From contig JAVIAB010000025.1 in NCBI GenBank assembly GCA_032433765.1, forward strand, positions 34,086,282-34,150,281: a DNA stretch of 64,000 nt, given 5' to 3'. Under the pieces are notes generated by a model. That model ran no database searches. It was not told the DNA's origin and worked only from the letters and a program-made list of their open reading frames with translations. Every line of letters starts with the position of its first letter. Positions within the stretch are counted from its first letter, which is position 1. Below are positions 33,180 to 44,490 of this stretch, piece by piece. A program made the position numbers and the translations under genes. Origin of the DNA: Megaustenia siamemsis. Lineage: Eukaryota > Mollusca > Gastropoda > Stylommatophora > Ariophantidae.

Positions 33180-33898
33180 CCAAGGGAAGAAGAAAAATAA
33201 ATAGTAGTAATAGAAGTAGGAACAGAGGAACTAGAAAAATAAATAGTAGTAATAGAAGTAGGAACAGAGGAACAAGAAAAATAAATAGTAGCAATAGAAG
33301 TAGGAAGAGAGGAACAAGAAACATAAATAGTAATAGAAGTAGGAACAGAGGAACTAGAAAAATAAATAGTAGTAATAGAAGTAGGAACAGAGGAACTAGA
33401 AAAATAAATAGTAGTAATAGAAGTAGGAACAGAGGAACAAGAAAAATAAATAGTAGTAATAGAAGTAGGAACAGAGGAACAAGAAAAATAAATAGTAGTA
33501 ATAGAAGTAGGAACAGAGGAACTAGAAAAATAAATAGTAGTAATAGAAGTAGGAACAGAGGAACAAGAAAAATAAATAGTAGTAATAGAAGTAGGAACAG
33601 AGGAACTAGAAAAATAAATAGTAGTAATAGAAGTAGGAACAGAGGAACTAGAAAAATAAATAGTAGTAATAGAAGTAGGAACAGAGGAACAAGAAAAATA
33701 AATAGTAGTAATAGAAGTAGGAACAGAGGAACAAGAAAAATAAATAGTAGTAATAGAAGTAGGAACAGAGGAACAAGAAAAATAAATAGTAGTAATAGAA
33801 GTAGGAACAGAGGAACAAGAAAAATAAATAGTAGTAATAGAAGTAGGAACAGAGGAACAAGAAAAATAAATAGTAGTAATAGAAGTAGGAACAGAGGA
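33180..33898. repeat. 42-bp minisatellite, about 17 copies
   Basis: Units AATAAATAGTAGTAATAGAA then GTAGGAACAGAGGAACWAGAAA. Multiple of three, so all minus-strand frames stay open and produce long low-complexity readings that I do not accept as genes. A purine-rich flank runs to about 34130. Confidence 0.97.
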
Positions 33899-34189
33899 AG
33901 AAAACGTAGAAACAAAAACATAAAAAAGAGACAAAGTTGAGAAAAAAGAAAGACGACGTAGAAATAGAATAATAAGGAGCAGAAGAAGATAAAGAGGATG
34001 AAAAAGAGGGAAAAAGAGGAAGAAGATGACGAATAAAAAGAAACAGCAGAAGAAGTAAAAACAGTGGAAGAACATGTAGAAAGATCAGCAGCAGAGGAAA
34101 GAGAAGAAGAAAATATAGAACACTGAACATAAACAAGAATAAATCCAACAATTTAAAACAGAGACATTTTGTTTTCTTTTATTGTATGA

Positions 34190-34447
34190 TTACATCCCTT
34201 GATCTCTGCGTCTGTGTTTGTATAGAATGGTATGTCCAATTCCTAAGACAGCAGCCTCCGAACACTTTAGATAGCAATAAAGTTGTGAGAGATCCCAGTA
34301 GCTTCTTCTCTACGTCTGTGTTTGTATAGAATGGTATGTCCAATTCCTAAGACAGCCGCCTCCGAACACTTTAGATAGCAATAAAGTTGTGAGAGATCCC
34401 AGTCGCTTCATTTCTTCGACCACATTTTGAATGGCCTGCGATGATTC
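34190..34447 (-). pseudogene. possible leucine-rich host exon, partly duplicated
   Basis: An acceptor on the minus strand (TTTGTTTATTTCTAG, ending at 34448) precedes an open stretch reading ESSQAIQNVVEEMKRLGSLT then TLLLSKVFGG. Part of it (about 104 bp) is repeated at 34200-34300. The same exon start with a similar acceptor recurs, broken, at 57254. The LTTLLLS pattern resembles leucine-rich repeat exons. No donor is certain. Confidence 0.35.
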
Positions 34448-34789
34448 CTAGAAATAAACAAACCCATTAATGATCAATTAAATTATTACAGAAGGGAGAT
34501 AATTCAAGTACTTCCTAACTCTTCAACTGCAGATCTTCAAGCCTGTATTTTATTTTCTGCAATTTCCTGAAACGCTTTTAGAAATGGTCAAACAATACCA
34601 ACTGAACAATTTCCAGAAATTGTCTGAGCAGCTCTTTTTTTCTCTTCACATTTCCAGAATTTAGTTCCTTTCATTGAATAGACAGTAGGTTGTTTAATAG
34701 ATAAGTGGGGAAACTATTTGACAACCTGGTGGTGTTAAAATATCTAGATAACAAATTATATGCAAGAAAACCAAACTTAGAATATTAAA

Positions 34790-34982
34790 AAAAAAGTATT
34801 GACAACACTTACCTATGCATGTAAAGATGGAAAGTATCAAAAGATATTGAGAAAAAAAGTATTGACAACACTTACCTATGCATGTAGAGATGGAAAGTAT
34901 AAAAAGATATTGAGAAAAAAGTATTGACAACACTTACCTATGCATGTAGAGATGGAAAGTATAAAAAGATATTGAGATAAAA
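34790..34982 (+). repeat. 62-63-bp array of the LINE LTYAC box, 3 copies
   Basis: GTATTGACAACACTTACC landmarks at 34796, 34859 and 34921. Each unit reads VLTTLTYACRDGKYKKILRK, joining LTYAC to the KKIL box. Confidence 0.92.
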
Positions 34983-35030
34983 AAGTAAACGTTTTCGAAG
35001 ATAAATGTCTCTAAGACAAAAACTATACAG

Positions 35031-37063
35031 TGGGATGAATTCAAGACTAATATTGAAATAAGTGAAATGGGCATGCAACCAAAGATCTCATCTACCGTGG
35101 AATAAATTCAAGACTAATATTGAAATAAGTGAAATGAGCATTCAACCAAAGATCTCATCTACCGTGGAATAAATTCAAGACTAATATTGAAATAAGTGAA
35201 ATGGGCATTCAACCAAAGATCTCATCTACAATTAAGGAAAGAAGATGGTGGGATGAATTCAAGACTAATATTGAAATAAGTGAAATGAGCATGTAACCAA
35301 AGATCCCATCTACCGTGGAATGAATTCAAGACTAATATTGAAATAAGTGAAATGAGCATGTAACCAAAGATCCCATCTACCGTGGAATAAATTCAAGACT
35401 AATATTGAAATAAGTGAAATGAGCATGTAACCAAAGATCTCATCTACCGTGGAATAAATTCAAGACAAATATTGAAATAAGTGAAATGAGCATGTAACCA
35501 AAGATCCCATCTACCGTGGAATAAATTCAAGACTAATATTGAAATAAGTGAAATGAGCATGTAACCAAAGATCCCATCTACCGTGGAATAAATTCAAGAC
35601 TAATATTGAAATAAGTGAAATGAGCATGCAACCAAAAATCTCATCTACAATTAAGGAAAGAAGATGGTGGGATGAATTCAAGACTAATATTGAAATAAGT
35701 GAAATGAGCATGCAACCAAAGATCTCATCTACCGTGGAATGAATTCAAGACTAATATTGAAATAAGTGAAATGGGCATGCAACCAATGATCTCATTTACA
35801 GTGGAATGAATTCAAGACTAATATTGAAATAAGTGAAATGAGCATGCAACCAAAGATCTCATCTACAGTGGAATGAATTAAAGACTAATATTGAAATAAG
35901 TGAAATGAGCAAGCAACCAAAGATCTCATCTACCGTGGAATGAATTCAAGATTAATATTGAAATAAGTGAAATGAGCATGCAACCAAAGATCTCATCTAC
36001 CGTGGAATGAATTCAAGATTAATATTGAAATAAGTGAAATGGGCATGCAACCAAAGATCTCATCTACCGTGGAATGAATTCAAGACTAATATTGAAATAA
36101 GTGAAATGGGCATGCAACCAAAGATCTCATCTACCGTGGAATAAATTCAAGACTAATATTGAAATAAGTGAAATGAGCATTCAACCAAAGATCTCATCTA
36201 CCGTGGAATAAATTCAAGACTAATATTGAAATAAGTGAAATGGGCATTCAACCAAAGATCTCATCTACAATTAAGGAAAGAAGATGGTGGGATGAATTCA
36301 AGACTAATATTGAAATAAGTGAAATGAGCATGTAACCAAAGATCCCATCTACCGTGGAATAAATTCAAGAATAATATTGAAATAAGTGAAATGAGCATGC
36401 AACCAAAAATCTCATCTACAATTAAGGAAAGAAGATGGTGGGATGAATTCAAGACTAATATTGAAATAAGTGAAATGAGCATGCAACCAAAGATCTCATC
36501 TACCGTGGAATGAATTCAAGACTAATATTGAAATAAGTGAAATGGGCATGCAACCAATGATCACATTTACAGTGGAATGAATTCAAGACTAATATTGAAA
36601 TAAGTGAAATGAGCATGCAACCAAAGATCTCATCTACAGTGGAATGAATTAAAGACTAATATTGAAATAAGTGAAATGAGCAAGCAACCAAAGATCTCAT
36701 CTACCGTGGAATAAATTCAAGACTAATATTGAAATAAGTGAAATGGGCATGCAACCAAAGATCTCATCTACCGTGGAATGAATTCAAGACTAATATTGAA
36801 ATAATTGAAATGAGCATGCAACCAAAGATCTCATCTACCGTGGAATAAATTTAAGACTAATATTGAAATAATTGAAATGAGCATGCAGCCAAAGATCTCA
36901 TTTACAGTGGAATAAATTTAAGACTAATATTGAAATAAGTGAAATGGGCATGCAACCAAAGATCTCATCTACCGTGGAATAAATTTAAGACTAATATTGA
37001 AATAAGTGAAATGGGCATGCAACCAAAGATGTCATCTACAATTAAGAAAAGAAGATGGTGGGA
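35031..37063 (+). repeat. 67/84-bp array of a LINE 'WDEFKTN' segment
   Basis: About 30 units. The long 84-bp form (28 codons, with AATTAAGGAAAGAAGATGG at about 35230, 35649, 36269, 36420 and 37040) matches LINE D residues closely. The common 67-bp form lacks 17 bp and has ACCGTGGAATGAATTCAAG instead. A block of about 771 bp is duplicated (compare 35649 and 36420). Confidence 0.96.
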
Positions 37064-37162
37064 TAAAGAATGAAGGTTGTGCCACATTTATAATCAAGTT
37101 TAAAACTTCATTCCTCTACAGTCTAATTGACTGTTTGTGTAAATTGCTGCTTGTGTAAATCG

Positions 37163-37769
37163 CAATGTAAAGTAGAGGAATTCAAATACCTAGGAAGTCT
37201 AATGACAAACGACAATTCCCAAACAGCAGAGATAGAATCAAGATGCAACAAAGCTTGTCAAATCATCGGACAGTTACCACTATTATCCAACAAGGAAATA
37301 ACTCTGGAGGCAAAACGAGCACTATTCAATACAATCTTCATTCCAACGTTGTGCTACCAATGCCAGACCTGGACTCTAGATGCAAGAACAATAAGAAAAT
37401 AACCTCTACAGAGATGAAATGTGTTAGACGAATGACAGGAAACAGTCTGAGAGATAAGATCAGAAATGAAGAACTGAGAAAAAAGCTAGGAATAGCCCCA
37501 GCCATAGAATATATAAGGAAACAACAGATAAAATGGTTCGGCCACGTGACAAGGCAGAAAGAACAAAACACAACACAACGAGCCTTCAACAAACGTTGTG
37601 AGAACAACAGACCCAAGGGTCGACCACGAAAAAGATGGATCGATGGAATATTAGAAGCACTAGGAAACATAACAGCAGCAGTGGCGAACAGAAGAGCAAA
37701 AGACCGCAAATTATATCTCCCCTCGACGCTGAAAGGCAGATGAGGAAGGAAAGAAGAAGAAGAGGAAGT
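37163..37769 (+). mobile_element. LINE type E, 5'-truncated insertion with TSD
   Basis: Flanked by a 22-bp direct repeat ending GCTGCTTGTGTAAATCG, at 37141-37162 and 37770-37791, with one mismatch. Encodes EFKYLGSLMTNDNSQTAEIE, QGNNSGG-shifted region, CVRRMTGNSLRDKIRNEELR, IKWFGHVTRQKEQNTTQRAF, GRPRKRWIDGILEALGNI and KLYLPSTLKGR-stop, then a GAAGAAGAAGAGG tail. One frameshift near 37400. Confidence 0.93.
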
Positions 37770-37838
37770 AAATCGCTGCTTGTGTAAATCGAACACTAAT
37801 CTATCTGAGGTCTTACTTCTAGACTGGACTAAACTGAT

Positions 37839-38672
37839 AGGAAACAGAAAGGTGTAGGTTGATAATAACCACTGTATGGGCTAAACTGATAGGAAACAGA
37901 AAGGTGTAGGTTGATAATGACCACTGTATGGACTAAACTGATAGGAAACAGAAAGCTGTAGGTTGATAATGACCACTGTATGGACTAAACTGTTAGGAAA
38001 CAGAAAGGTGTAGGTTGATAATGACCACTGTATGGGCTAAACTGATAGGAAACAGAAAGGTGTAGGTTGATAATGACCACTGTATGGACTAAACTGATAG
38101 GAAACAGAAAGGTGTAGATTGATAATGACCACTGTATGGACTAAACTGATAGGAAACAGAAAGGTGTAGGTTGATAATGACCACTGTATGGACTAAACTG
38201 TTAGGAAACAGAAAGGTGTAGGTTGATAATGACCACTGTATGGGCTACACTGATAGGAAACAGAAAGGTGTAGGTTGATAATGACCACTGTATGGACTAA
38301 ACTGATAGGAAACAGAAAGGTGTAGGTTGATAATGACCACTGTATGGACTAAACTGTTAGGAAACAGAAAGGTGTAGGTTGATAATGACCACTGTATGGG
38401 CTAAACTGATAGGAAACAAAAAGGTGTAGGTTGATAATGACCACTGTATGGACTAAACTGATAGGAAACAGAAAGGTGTAGGTTGATAATGACCACTGTA
38501 TGGACTAAACTGAGAGGAAACAGAAAGGTGTAGGTTGATAATGACCACTGTATGGACTAAACTGGTAGAAAACAGAAAGGAGTATTATGATAATGACCAC
38601 TGTATGGGCTAAACTGATAGAAAACAGAAAGGTGTAGGTTGATAATGACCACTGTATGGGCTAAACTGATAG
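37839..38672. repeat. 52-bp minisatellite, about 16 copies
   Basis: AGGAAACAGAAAGGTGTAGG then TTGATAATGACCACTGTATG and GACTAAACTGAT. The parent sequence is not recognised. Confidence 0.96.
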
Positions 38673-39094
38673 GTAAAAATCTATCAAAAAAAAATTCTTA
38701 AAGATTAAAATTTGGGAGTATCTCTAAAGTTGGAGAATGCCTGCAAATATAGAAAGGGATACCTTGGAGTGAAAAATAGGAATAAGTGATATTAATACAA
38801 ATATTCTGTCCCTGTGGACTTCAGAGATATAAAGCTGGCAAGTAAAAAAACAAATGTTTTATTCTGATCAGTCTCTTCTAATAATTTGTTAGAAATAAAC
38901 TGACCTTCTTCAATAACAAGTTTAACTACATCTGGTCATTGTATGGCCAGTGACAGAGGTAACATACGATTCGAGTCTAGTCCATTATGTTCAAATTAGC
39001 TCCGTGGGAGAGAAGTAGCCGTATTGTCTGTGACAACAAGTCATGATATGTGTTAATGTAATAGAATCTTGACAACCAAATTTCTCAAAATTAT
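38673..39094. other. unassigned spacer
   Basis: No supported feature. Confidence 0.5.
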
Positions 39095-40575
39095 CTTCTA
39101 ATTTCCTTTCTGATTTGTCTTCCAGCGTTGAGCAGAGATATAGTTTTGTGGTATTTAACTCTTCCCTTGGCCTCACCTGATTTTATTTTTCCGAGTGCTT
39201 CTAATATTCCATCAAACCGTCTTTTACTCTCCTGATGTTATGTTTCCTAGTATTTCTAATATTCCATGAATCCATCTTTTACTCTCCTGTTGTTATGTTT
39301 CCTAGTGCTTCTAATATTCCATCAATCCATCTTTTACTCTCCTGACGTTATGTTTCCTAGTATTTCTAATATTCCATCAATCCATCTTTTACTCTCCTGT
39401 TGTTATGTTTCCTAGTGCTTCTAATATTCCATCAATCCATCTTTTACTCTCCTGACGTTATGCTTCCTAGTGTTTCTAATATTCCATCAATCCATCTTTT
39501 ACTCTCCTGACGTTATGTTTTCTAGTATTTCTAATATTCCATCGATCCATCTTTTACTCTCCTGATGTTATGTTTCCTAGCGTTTCTAATATTTCATCAA
39601 TCCATCTTTTACTCTCCTGACGTTATATTTCCTAGTATTTCTAATATTCCATCGATCCATCTTTTACTCTCCTGATGTTAAGTTTCCTAGCGTTTCTAAT
39701 ATTTCATCAATCCATCTTTTACTCTCCTGACGTTATGTTTCCTAGCGTTTCTAATATTTCATCAATCCATCTTTTACTCTCCTGATGTTATGTTTCCTAG
39801 TGTTTCTAATATTTCATCAATCCATCTTTTACTCTCCTGATGTTATGTTTCCTAGTGTTTCTAATATTTCATCAATCCATCTTTTACTCTCCTGACGTTA
39901 TGTTTCCTAGTGTTTCTAATATTCCATCAATCCATCTTTTACTCTCCTGATGTTATGTTTCCTTGTGTTTCTAATATTCCATCAATCCATCTTTTACTCT
40001 CCTGTTGTTATGTTTCCTTGTGTTTCTAATATTCCATCAATCCATCTTGTACTCTCCTGTTGTTATGTTTCCTTGTGTTTCTAATATTCCATCAATCCAT
40101 CTTTTACTCTCCTGTTGTTATGTTTCCTTGTGTTTCTAATATTCCAACAATCCATCTTTTACTCTCCTGTTGTTATGTTTCCTAGTGTTTTTAATATTCC
40201 ATCAATCCATCTTTTACTCTCCTGTTGTTATGTTTCCTAGTGTTTCTAATATTCCATCAATCCATCTTTTACTCTCCTGTTGTTATGTTTCCTTGTGTTA
40301 CTAATATTCCATCAATCCATCTTTTACTCTCCTGTTGTTATGTTTCCTAGTGTTTCTAATATTCCATCAATCCATCTTTTTTCCTTGGTCAGCCTTTGGT
40401 CTCTTCTCATAATGTTTATTGAATGCTTGATATGTTGTGCTTTGGTCGTTATGTCATACATATCACATGTCCAAAACATTGTACCTGTTGCTTCTTTATG
40501 TACTCTACTGGAAATTATTCCTTAGCTTGTTTTCTCAGTTCTTCATTACTGATCTTGTCTCTCAAACTCATACCA
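39095..40575 (-). mobile_element. LINE type E copy with an internal 1.2-kb array
   Basis: Minus strand, right to left: MSLRDKISNEELRKQ (40570-40520), decayed KKQQVQCFGHVICM-like, KRPKADQGKKRWIDG (to 40385), the tandem array, then RRFDGILEALGKIKSGEAKG (39240-39165) and the YHKTISLLNAGRQIRK tail matching the KLYLPSTLKG end of other copies. The array therefore sits inside the KRWIDGILEALGNI box. Confidence 0.87.
39180..40385 (-). repeat. 55-bp array of the LINE 'RWIDGILE' box, about 22 copies
   Basis: Landmarks at 39237, 39292 and 39347 give exactly 55 bp. The minus strand of each unit contains AAAAGATGGATTGATGGAAT, i.e. KRWIDGILETLGN then ITSGE. The period is not a multiple of three. Confidence 0.96.
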
Positions 40576-40751
40576 TCAGAAGAAACAGATAATCAAATCA
40601 ATCGGAAGACCACAAGCCCCAAATCAGGATGCCTTTCATAACATGAATAGATGGGAACACATCATTATATGCCTCAGAACAGGAGACAATTGACTCCAGT
40701 CACATGTATACAAAATTCAAGATTGGCACATCAACTACACGCACATGTGCA

Positions 40752-41203
40752 CAGGCGTCTTAGACTGCTGAACACATATTTCAAGACTGCACTGAATATA
40801 GTAGACTGAGGAAAATCCATTGGTCCATAGATACAACACTACAGGCACCCCAGACTGCTGAACACATACTTCAAGACTGTACTGAATATAGTAGACTGTG
40901 AGGAAAATCCATTGGTCCATAGATACAACACTACAGGCATCCCAGACTGCTGAACACATACTTCAAGACTGTACTGAATATAGTAGACTGAGGAAAATCC
41001 ATTGGTCCATAGATACAACACTACAGGCACCCCAGACTGCTGAACACAGACTTCAAGACTGTACTAAATATAGTAGACTGAGGAAAATCCATTGGTCCAT
41101 AGATACAACACTACAGACACCCCAGACTGCTGAACACATACTTCAAGACTGTACTGAATATAGTAGACTGAAGAAAATAAATTGGTCCATAGATACAACA
41201 CTA
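40752..41203 (+). repeat. 90-bp array of a zinc-binding LINE segment, 5 copies
   Basis: Units start at 40752, 40842, 40934, 41024 and 41114. Each encodes 30 residues, QAPQTAEHILQDCTEYSRLR then KIHWSIDTTL. One unit has two extra bases (40912 region), which breaks the frame once; the last four units are in one frame. Confidence 0.95.
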
Positions 41204-41383
41204 CAGAAAAAACTATTTGGGCCACTGGAAGAATTACAAAAGACAGCAAAAATTTATACAGGAAACGACATCGCAAAGTGGTAAAAAAATGAAGCGATCA
41301 AAAAAATTATGACTGTCACTTCTACTCACCGAAATTATTAGATTGTATTTTTGCATAAACAAATTCAAAATGTTAATATCAGA

Positions 41384-42490
41384 AACTAAATGTCATGAAA
41401 TAAGTGGATCATAAGATATAATTAATATCACATATGAGAGATTAAATGTTATGAATTAAACGGATCGTACGATATAATTAATATCACATATGAGAGATTA
41501 AATGTCATGAATTAACGGATCGTAAGATATAATTAATATCACATATGAGAGATTAAATGTCATGAATTAAGCGGATCATAAGATATAATTATTATCACAT
41601 ATGAGAGATCAAATGTCATGAATTAAGCGGATCATAAGATATAATTATTATCACATATGAGAGATTAAATGTCATGAATTAAGCGGATCGTAAGATATAA
41701 TTAATATCACATATGAGAGATTAAATGTCATGAATTAAGCGGATCATAAGATATAATTAATATCACATATAAGAGATTAAATGTCATGAATTAAGCAGAT
41801 CGTAAGATATAATTAATATCACATATGAGAGATTAAATGTCATGAATTAAGCGGACCGTAAGATATAATTAATATCACATATAATCTGTCTAGTCTAGCC
41901 AAGAGTGCAGGGATCGAAGAGGGAAGACAACCCGGTACTCAAAAATATCGTGCTGAAGTCGGATGTGTTGGGCCGAAAGGCACAAATATAACAGTTATAC
42001 TGCAAACCACAACACAACGCAGACACGTCCACTACGTCCTTGTAAGGGCGGATGATGAAGAGGAATATTTTAGTCTACCACGATACTCTAGAACACTTTA
42101 GTCATCGGGCGAAGGCAACCAACCAACCAACCAACCAACCTTATTACATATGAGAGATTAAATGTCATGAATTAAGCGGATCGTAAGATATAATTAATAT
42201 CACATATGAGAGATTAAATGTCATGAATTAAGCGGATCATAAGATATAATTAATATCACATATGAGAGATTAAATGTCATGAATTAAGCGGATCGTAAGA
42301 TATAATTAATATCACATATGAGAGATTAAATGTCATGAATTAAGTGGATCATAAGATATAATTAATATCACTTATGAGAGATTAAATGTCATGAATTAAG
42401 TGGATCATAAGATATAATTAATATCACTTATGAGAGATTAAATGTCATGAATTAAGCGGATCATCAGATATAATTAATATCACTTATGAA
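41384..42490. repeat. 56-bp AT-rich array in LINE 3' sequence
   Basis: Units ATGAATTAAGCGGATCATAA then GATATAATTAATATCACATA. The same words occur once in the flanking LINE 3' regions at both sides (near 41370 and 42640), pointing to their origin. Interrupted at 41886-42143 by repeat R4. Confidence 0.94.
41886..42143 (+). mobile_element. dispersed repeat R4 inserted in the 56-bp array
   Basis: About 258 bp with TCTAGTCTAGCCAAG at the left and a tail of (CCAA)n at 42117-42140. It is flanked by ACATAT on both sides. The tail suggests a SINE-like retroposed unit. Related copies: 23.65 and 43.34 kb. Confidence 0.75.
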
Positions 42491-42670
42491 CAGTAGCACC
42501 GCGAGCAAAAAAAAACAGATCTTCTCAGGATACACATGTAACAAAATTGAGCAGTCAAAAAATTCATGACTCGACACTTTTACTTACAGAAACGATTAAA
42601 CTTGACTGCTGTATATAATAATTTAGATTAAAAATGTTAATATGAGAGATTAAATATTGTGAATTAAGCG

Positions 42671-43334
42671 GATTGTAATATAAAAGATAGTCCAGGTTTT
42701 TTCAGGAGCAGAAGCGGCCTAGAAACATTCTGGTTAGATTTGGCAGGAGGGAATTATGTACTTGACATCACGACTACATAAAACTAAGGTAGATGTTTTA
42801 AAGAGCAGGCACTCACATGTGTAAGGTATCATACAAAACTGGCTGTTTTTTTCTTTAATTTTGCTAATTTTTCAAGAGATTAGTTTTTTTCTATTATGAT
42901 GGGGGAAATCTCCTCGGCTGTCGGCGAGTCATGAAACAAACCTTTTTAATATGGGATAGCCAGCAAACAATACTTAGAGGAAGCCGAACATGTGACTAGA
43001 TTGATGGACTTACGGTGGCTGCGTGAATAGACATCATAACACCTCTAGTAGCCACAGCATGAATAAGTTGAATTTCAGGACATAAATCTAATGTAACCCA
43101 GGAAATGATTACAGCTTTCAATTCCCATGTCTCTGCTTGGGTAAACACACAACCATGTAGCAAAAGTTTAAAGAAAATACTATTTTTGTTACTCCAAATG
43201 TAATAATTAAGTGGTAGTAATTTTTTCTAAGGTATTGTGAAAACGTCACTCATAGAAAGGTCTTGTAATCTAAGGTAAAGTGGGTGTAGATGTATTATTT
43301 TGAGCTTTACAGCCAGGCTTTGATATCTGTGCCT
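42671..43334. other. unassigned spacer
   Basis: No gene, RNA or repeat that I can support. Confidence 0.5.
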
Positions 43335-43560
43335 TTCAGCCTAACACATCTGACCTCATCACAGCATTTCTGAGCACTGGGTTGCCTACCCTCTTTGATC
43401 CATTTTTAGTTGGCCAAACTGGTTAGTTTATTTCCAGAAGCACCACTAGGGCGTGCAGTAGGATCTTGATCAGCTCTGTCATTGGCTGATCCTGATGCAG
43501 GAACTGTCTGCTCTCAACTCAGTTACCGGATGAGCAACTTGGTGCCCACCCCTATTTCAT
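43335..43560 (-). repeat. dispersed repeat R4, diverged copy
   Basis: CCTAACACATCTGACCTC then GAGCACTGGGTTGCCTACCC and TTGGCCAAACTGGTTAG align with the copy at 23.65 kb. Confidence 0.6.
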
Positions 43561-43628
43561 TTTCTTTAATACTTCTACATTACATTCGTTAACAGGCCCA
43601 AGACACTGATCCAGCAACTGACCTAAGT

Positions 43629-43828
43629 ATGGTCAGCGACCCACAGCTGACTGCATGCATCAGGGTCGACAGAGAGAAATATTTGCGAGCGACAAATTGT
43701 CCACATCTGACTGCATGCATCAGGATCGACAGAGAGAAACATTTGCGAGCGACAAATTGTCCACATATGACTGCAAGCATCAGGGTCGACAGAGAGAAAT
43801 ATTTGCGAGCGACAAATTATCCACATCT
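43629..43828. repeat. 60-bp minisatellite, 3 copies
   Basis: Units containing CATCAGGGTCGACAGAGAGA and TTTGCGAGCGACAAATTGTC, spaced 60 bp; the parent is not recognised. Confidence 0.93.
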
Positions 43829-44490
43829 AAATGGCTGCTCTTTAAAACCTCCACCATAGTTTTATTCAACCGTGACGTCAAATACAGAATTCCCTTCTGC
43901 AAAGTCTGACCAGAATGTTTGTCTAGGCTGCCATTCCCAGAAAAATTACACCATGACTATATATTTTATATTACGATCCACCTAATTCACATTTAATCTC
44001 TCTAATTTCAATAAAAGTGATACAGGGTAGGATTCAGAACAAAATCAATACTGAATTAGATGAGCAACAATTTGGATTCAGGATAAACAGTGGGATAAAA
44101 GAAGCCATATTCAGCGTGAGGACATTGATTGAAAAGTACATAGAAGTAAACAAACCAATATATGCCTGCTTCATAGACTACACCAAAGCTTTCGATAGAA
44201 TACACCATAACCAACTTATAGACTACCTTAAGGATATAAATCTAGATGACACAGACATACGACTAATATGTAATTTGTACTGGGAACAAACAGCAATAAT
44301 AAAATATAACAAGGAGAACTCTACACCTATGAATATAAAAAGAGGAGTAAGACAAGGATGCATCCTATCACCAAGCTTGTTCAATCTATACACTGAGCAA
44401 ATCTTTAAAAACATCTCAGAGATGCCAGACCTAAACATTAATGGAAAGATAATCAATAACCTAAGATATGCTGATGATACTGTTCTACTA

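Larger units (their letters stand above)
34745..37075 (+). mobile_element. LINE type D copy swollen by two internal arrays
   Basis: Read on the plus strand: TKLRILKKKVLTTLTYACRD (34776 on), three tandem copies of the LTYAC segment, then KVNVFEDKCL (about 34985-35015), then WDEFKTNIEISEMSMQPKIS and STIKERRW multiplied about 30-fold to 37063. These are the same boxes, in the same order, as in the intact type D tail (NTKLRLFKSNVLSTLTYAC, AFENKCL, WNEFKTNEEIREIANQPLIS, KKRRW). So one LINE copy contains both arrays. Confidence 0.85.
40640..42670 (+). mobile_element. RNase-H LINE tail with two internal arrays
   Basis: WEHIIICLRTGDN, SHVYTKFKIGTSTTRTCA, then the zinc-binding segment in five tandem copies (40752-41203), the end LQKKLFGPLEELQKTAKIY then TGNDIAKW-stop at 41284, and a 3' region that itself is expanded (41384-42490). 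A second version of the 3' sequence (GAGCAGTCAAAAAATTCATG) appears at about 42545-42670. Relative of type H. Confidence 0.78.

Noticed and set aside
33104..34151. Overlapping 323-, 255- and 167-codon low-complexity frames
   Set aside because: 42-bp minisatellite gives open frames in all three minus-strand phases; not a membrane protein.
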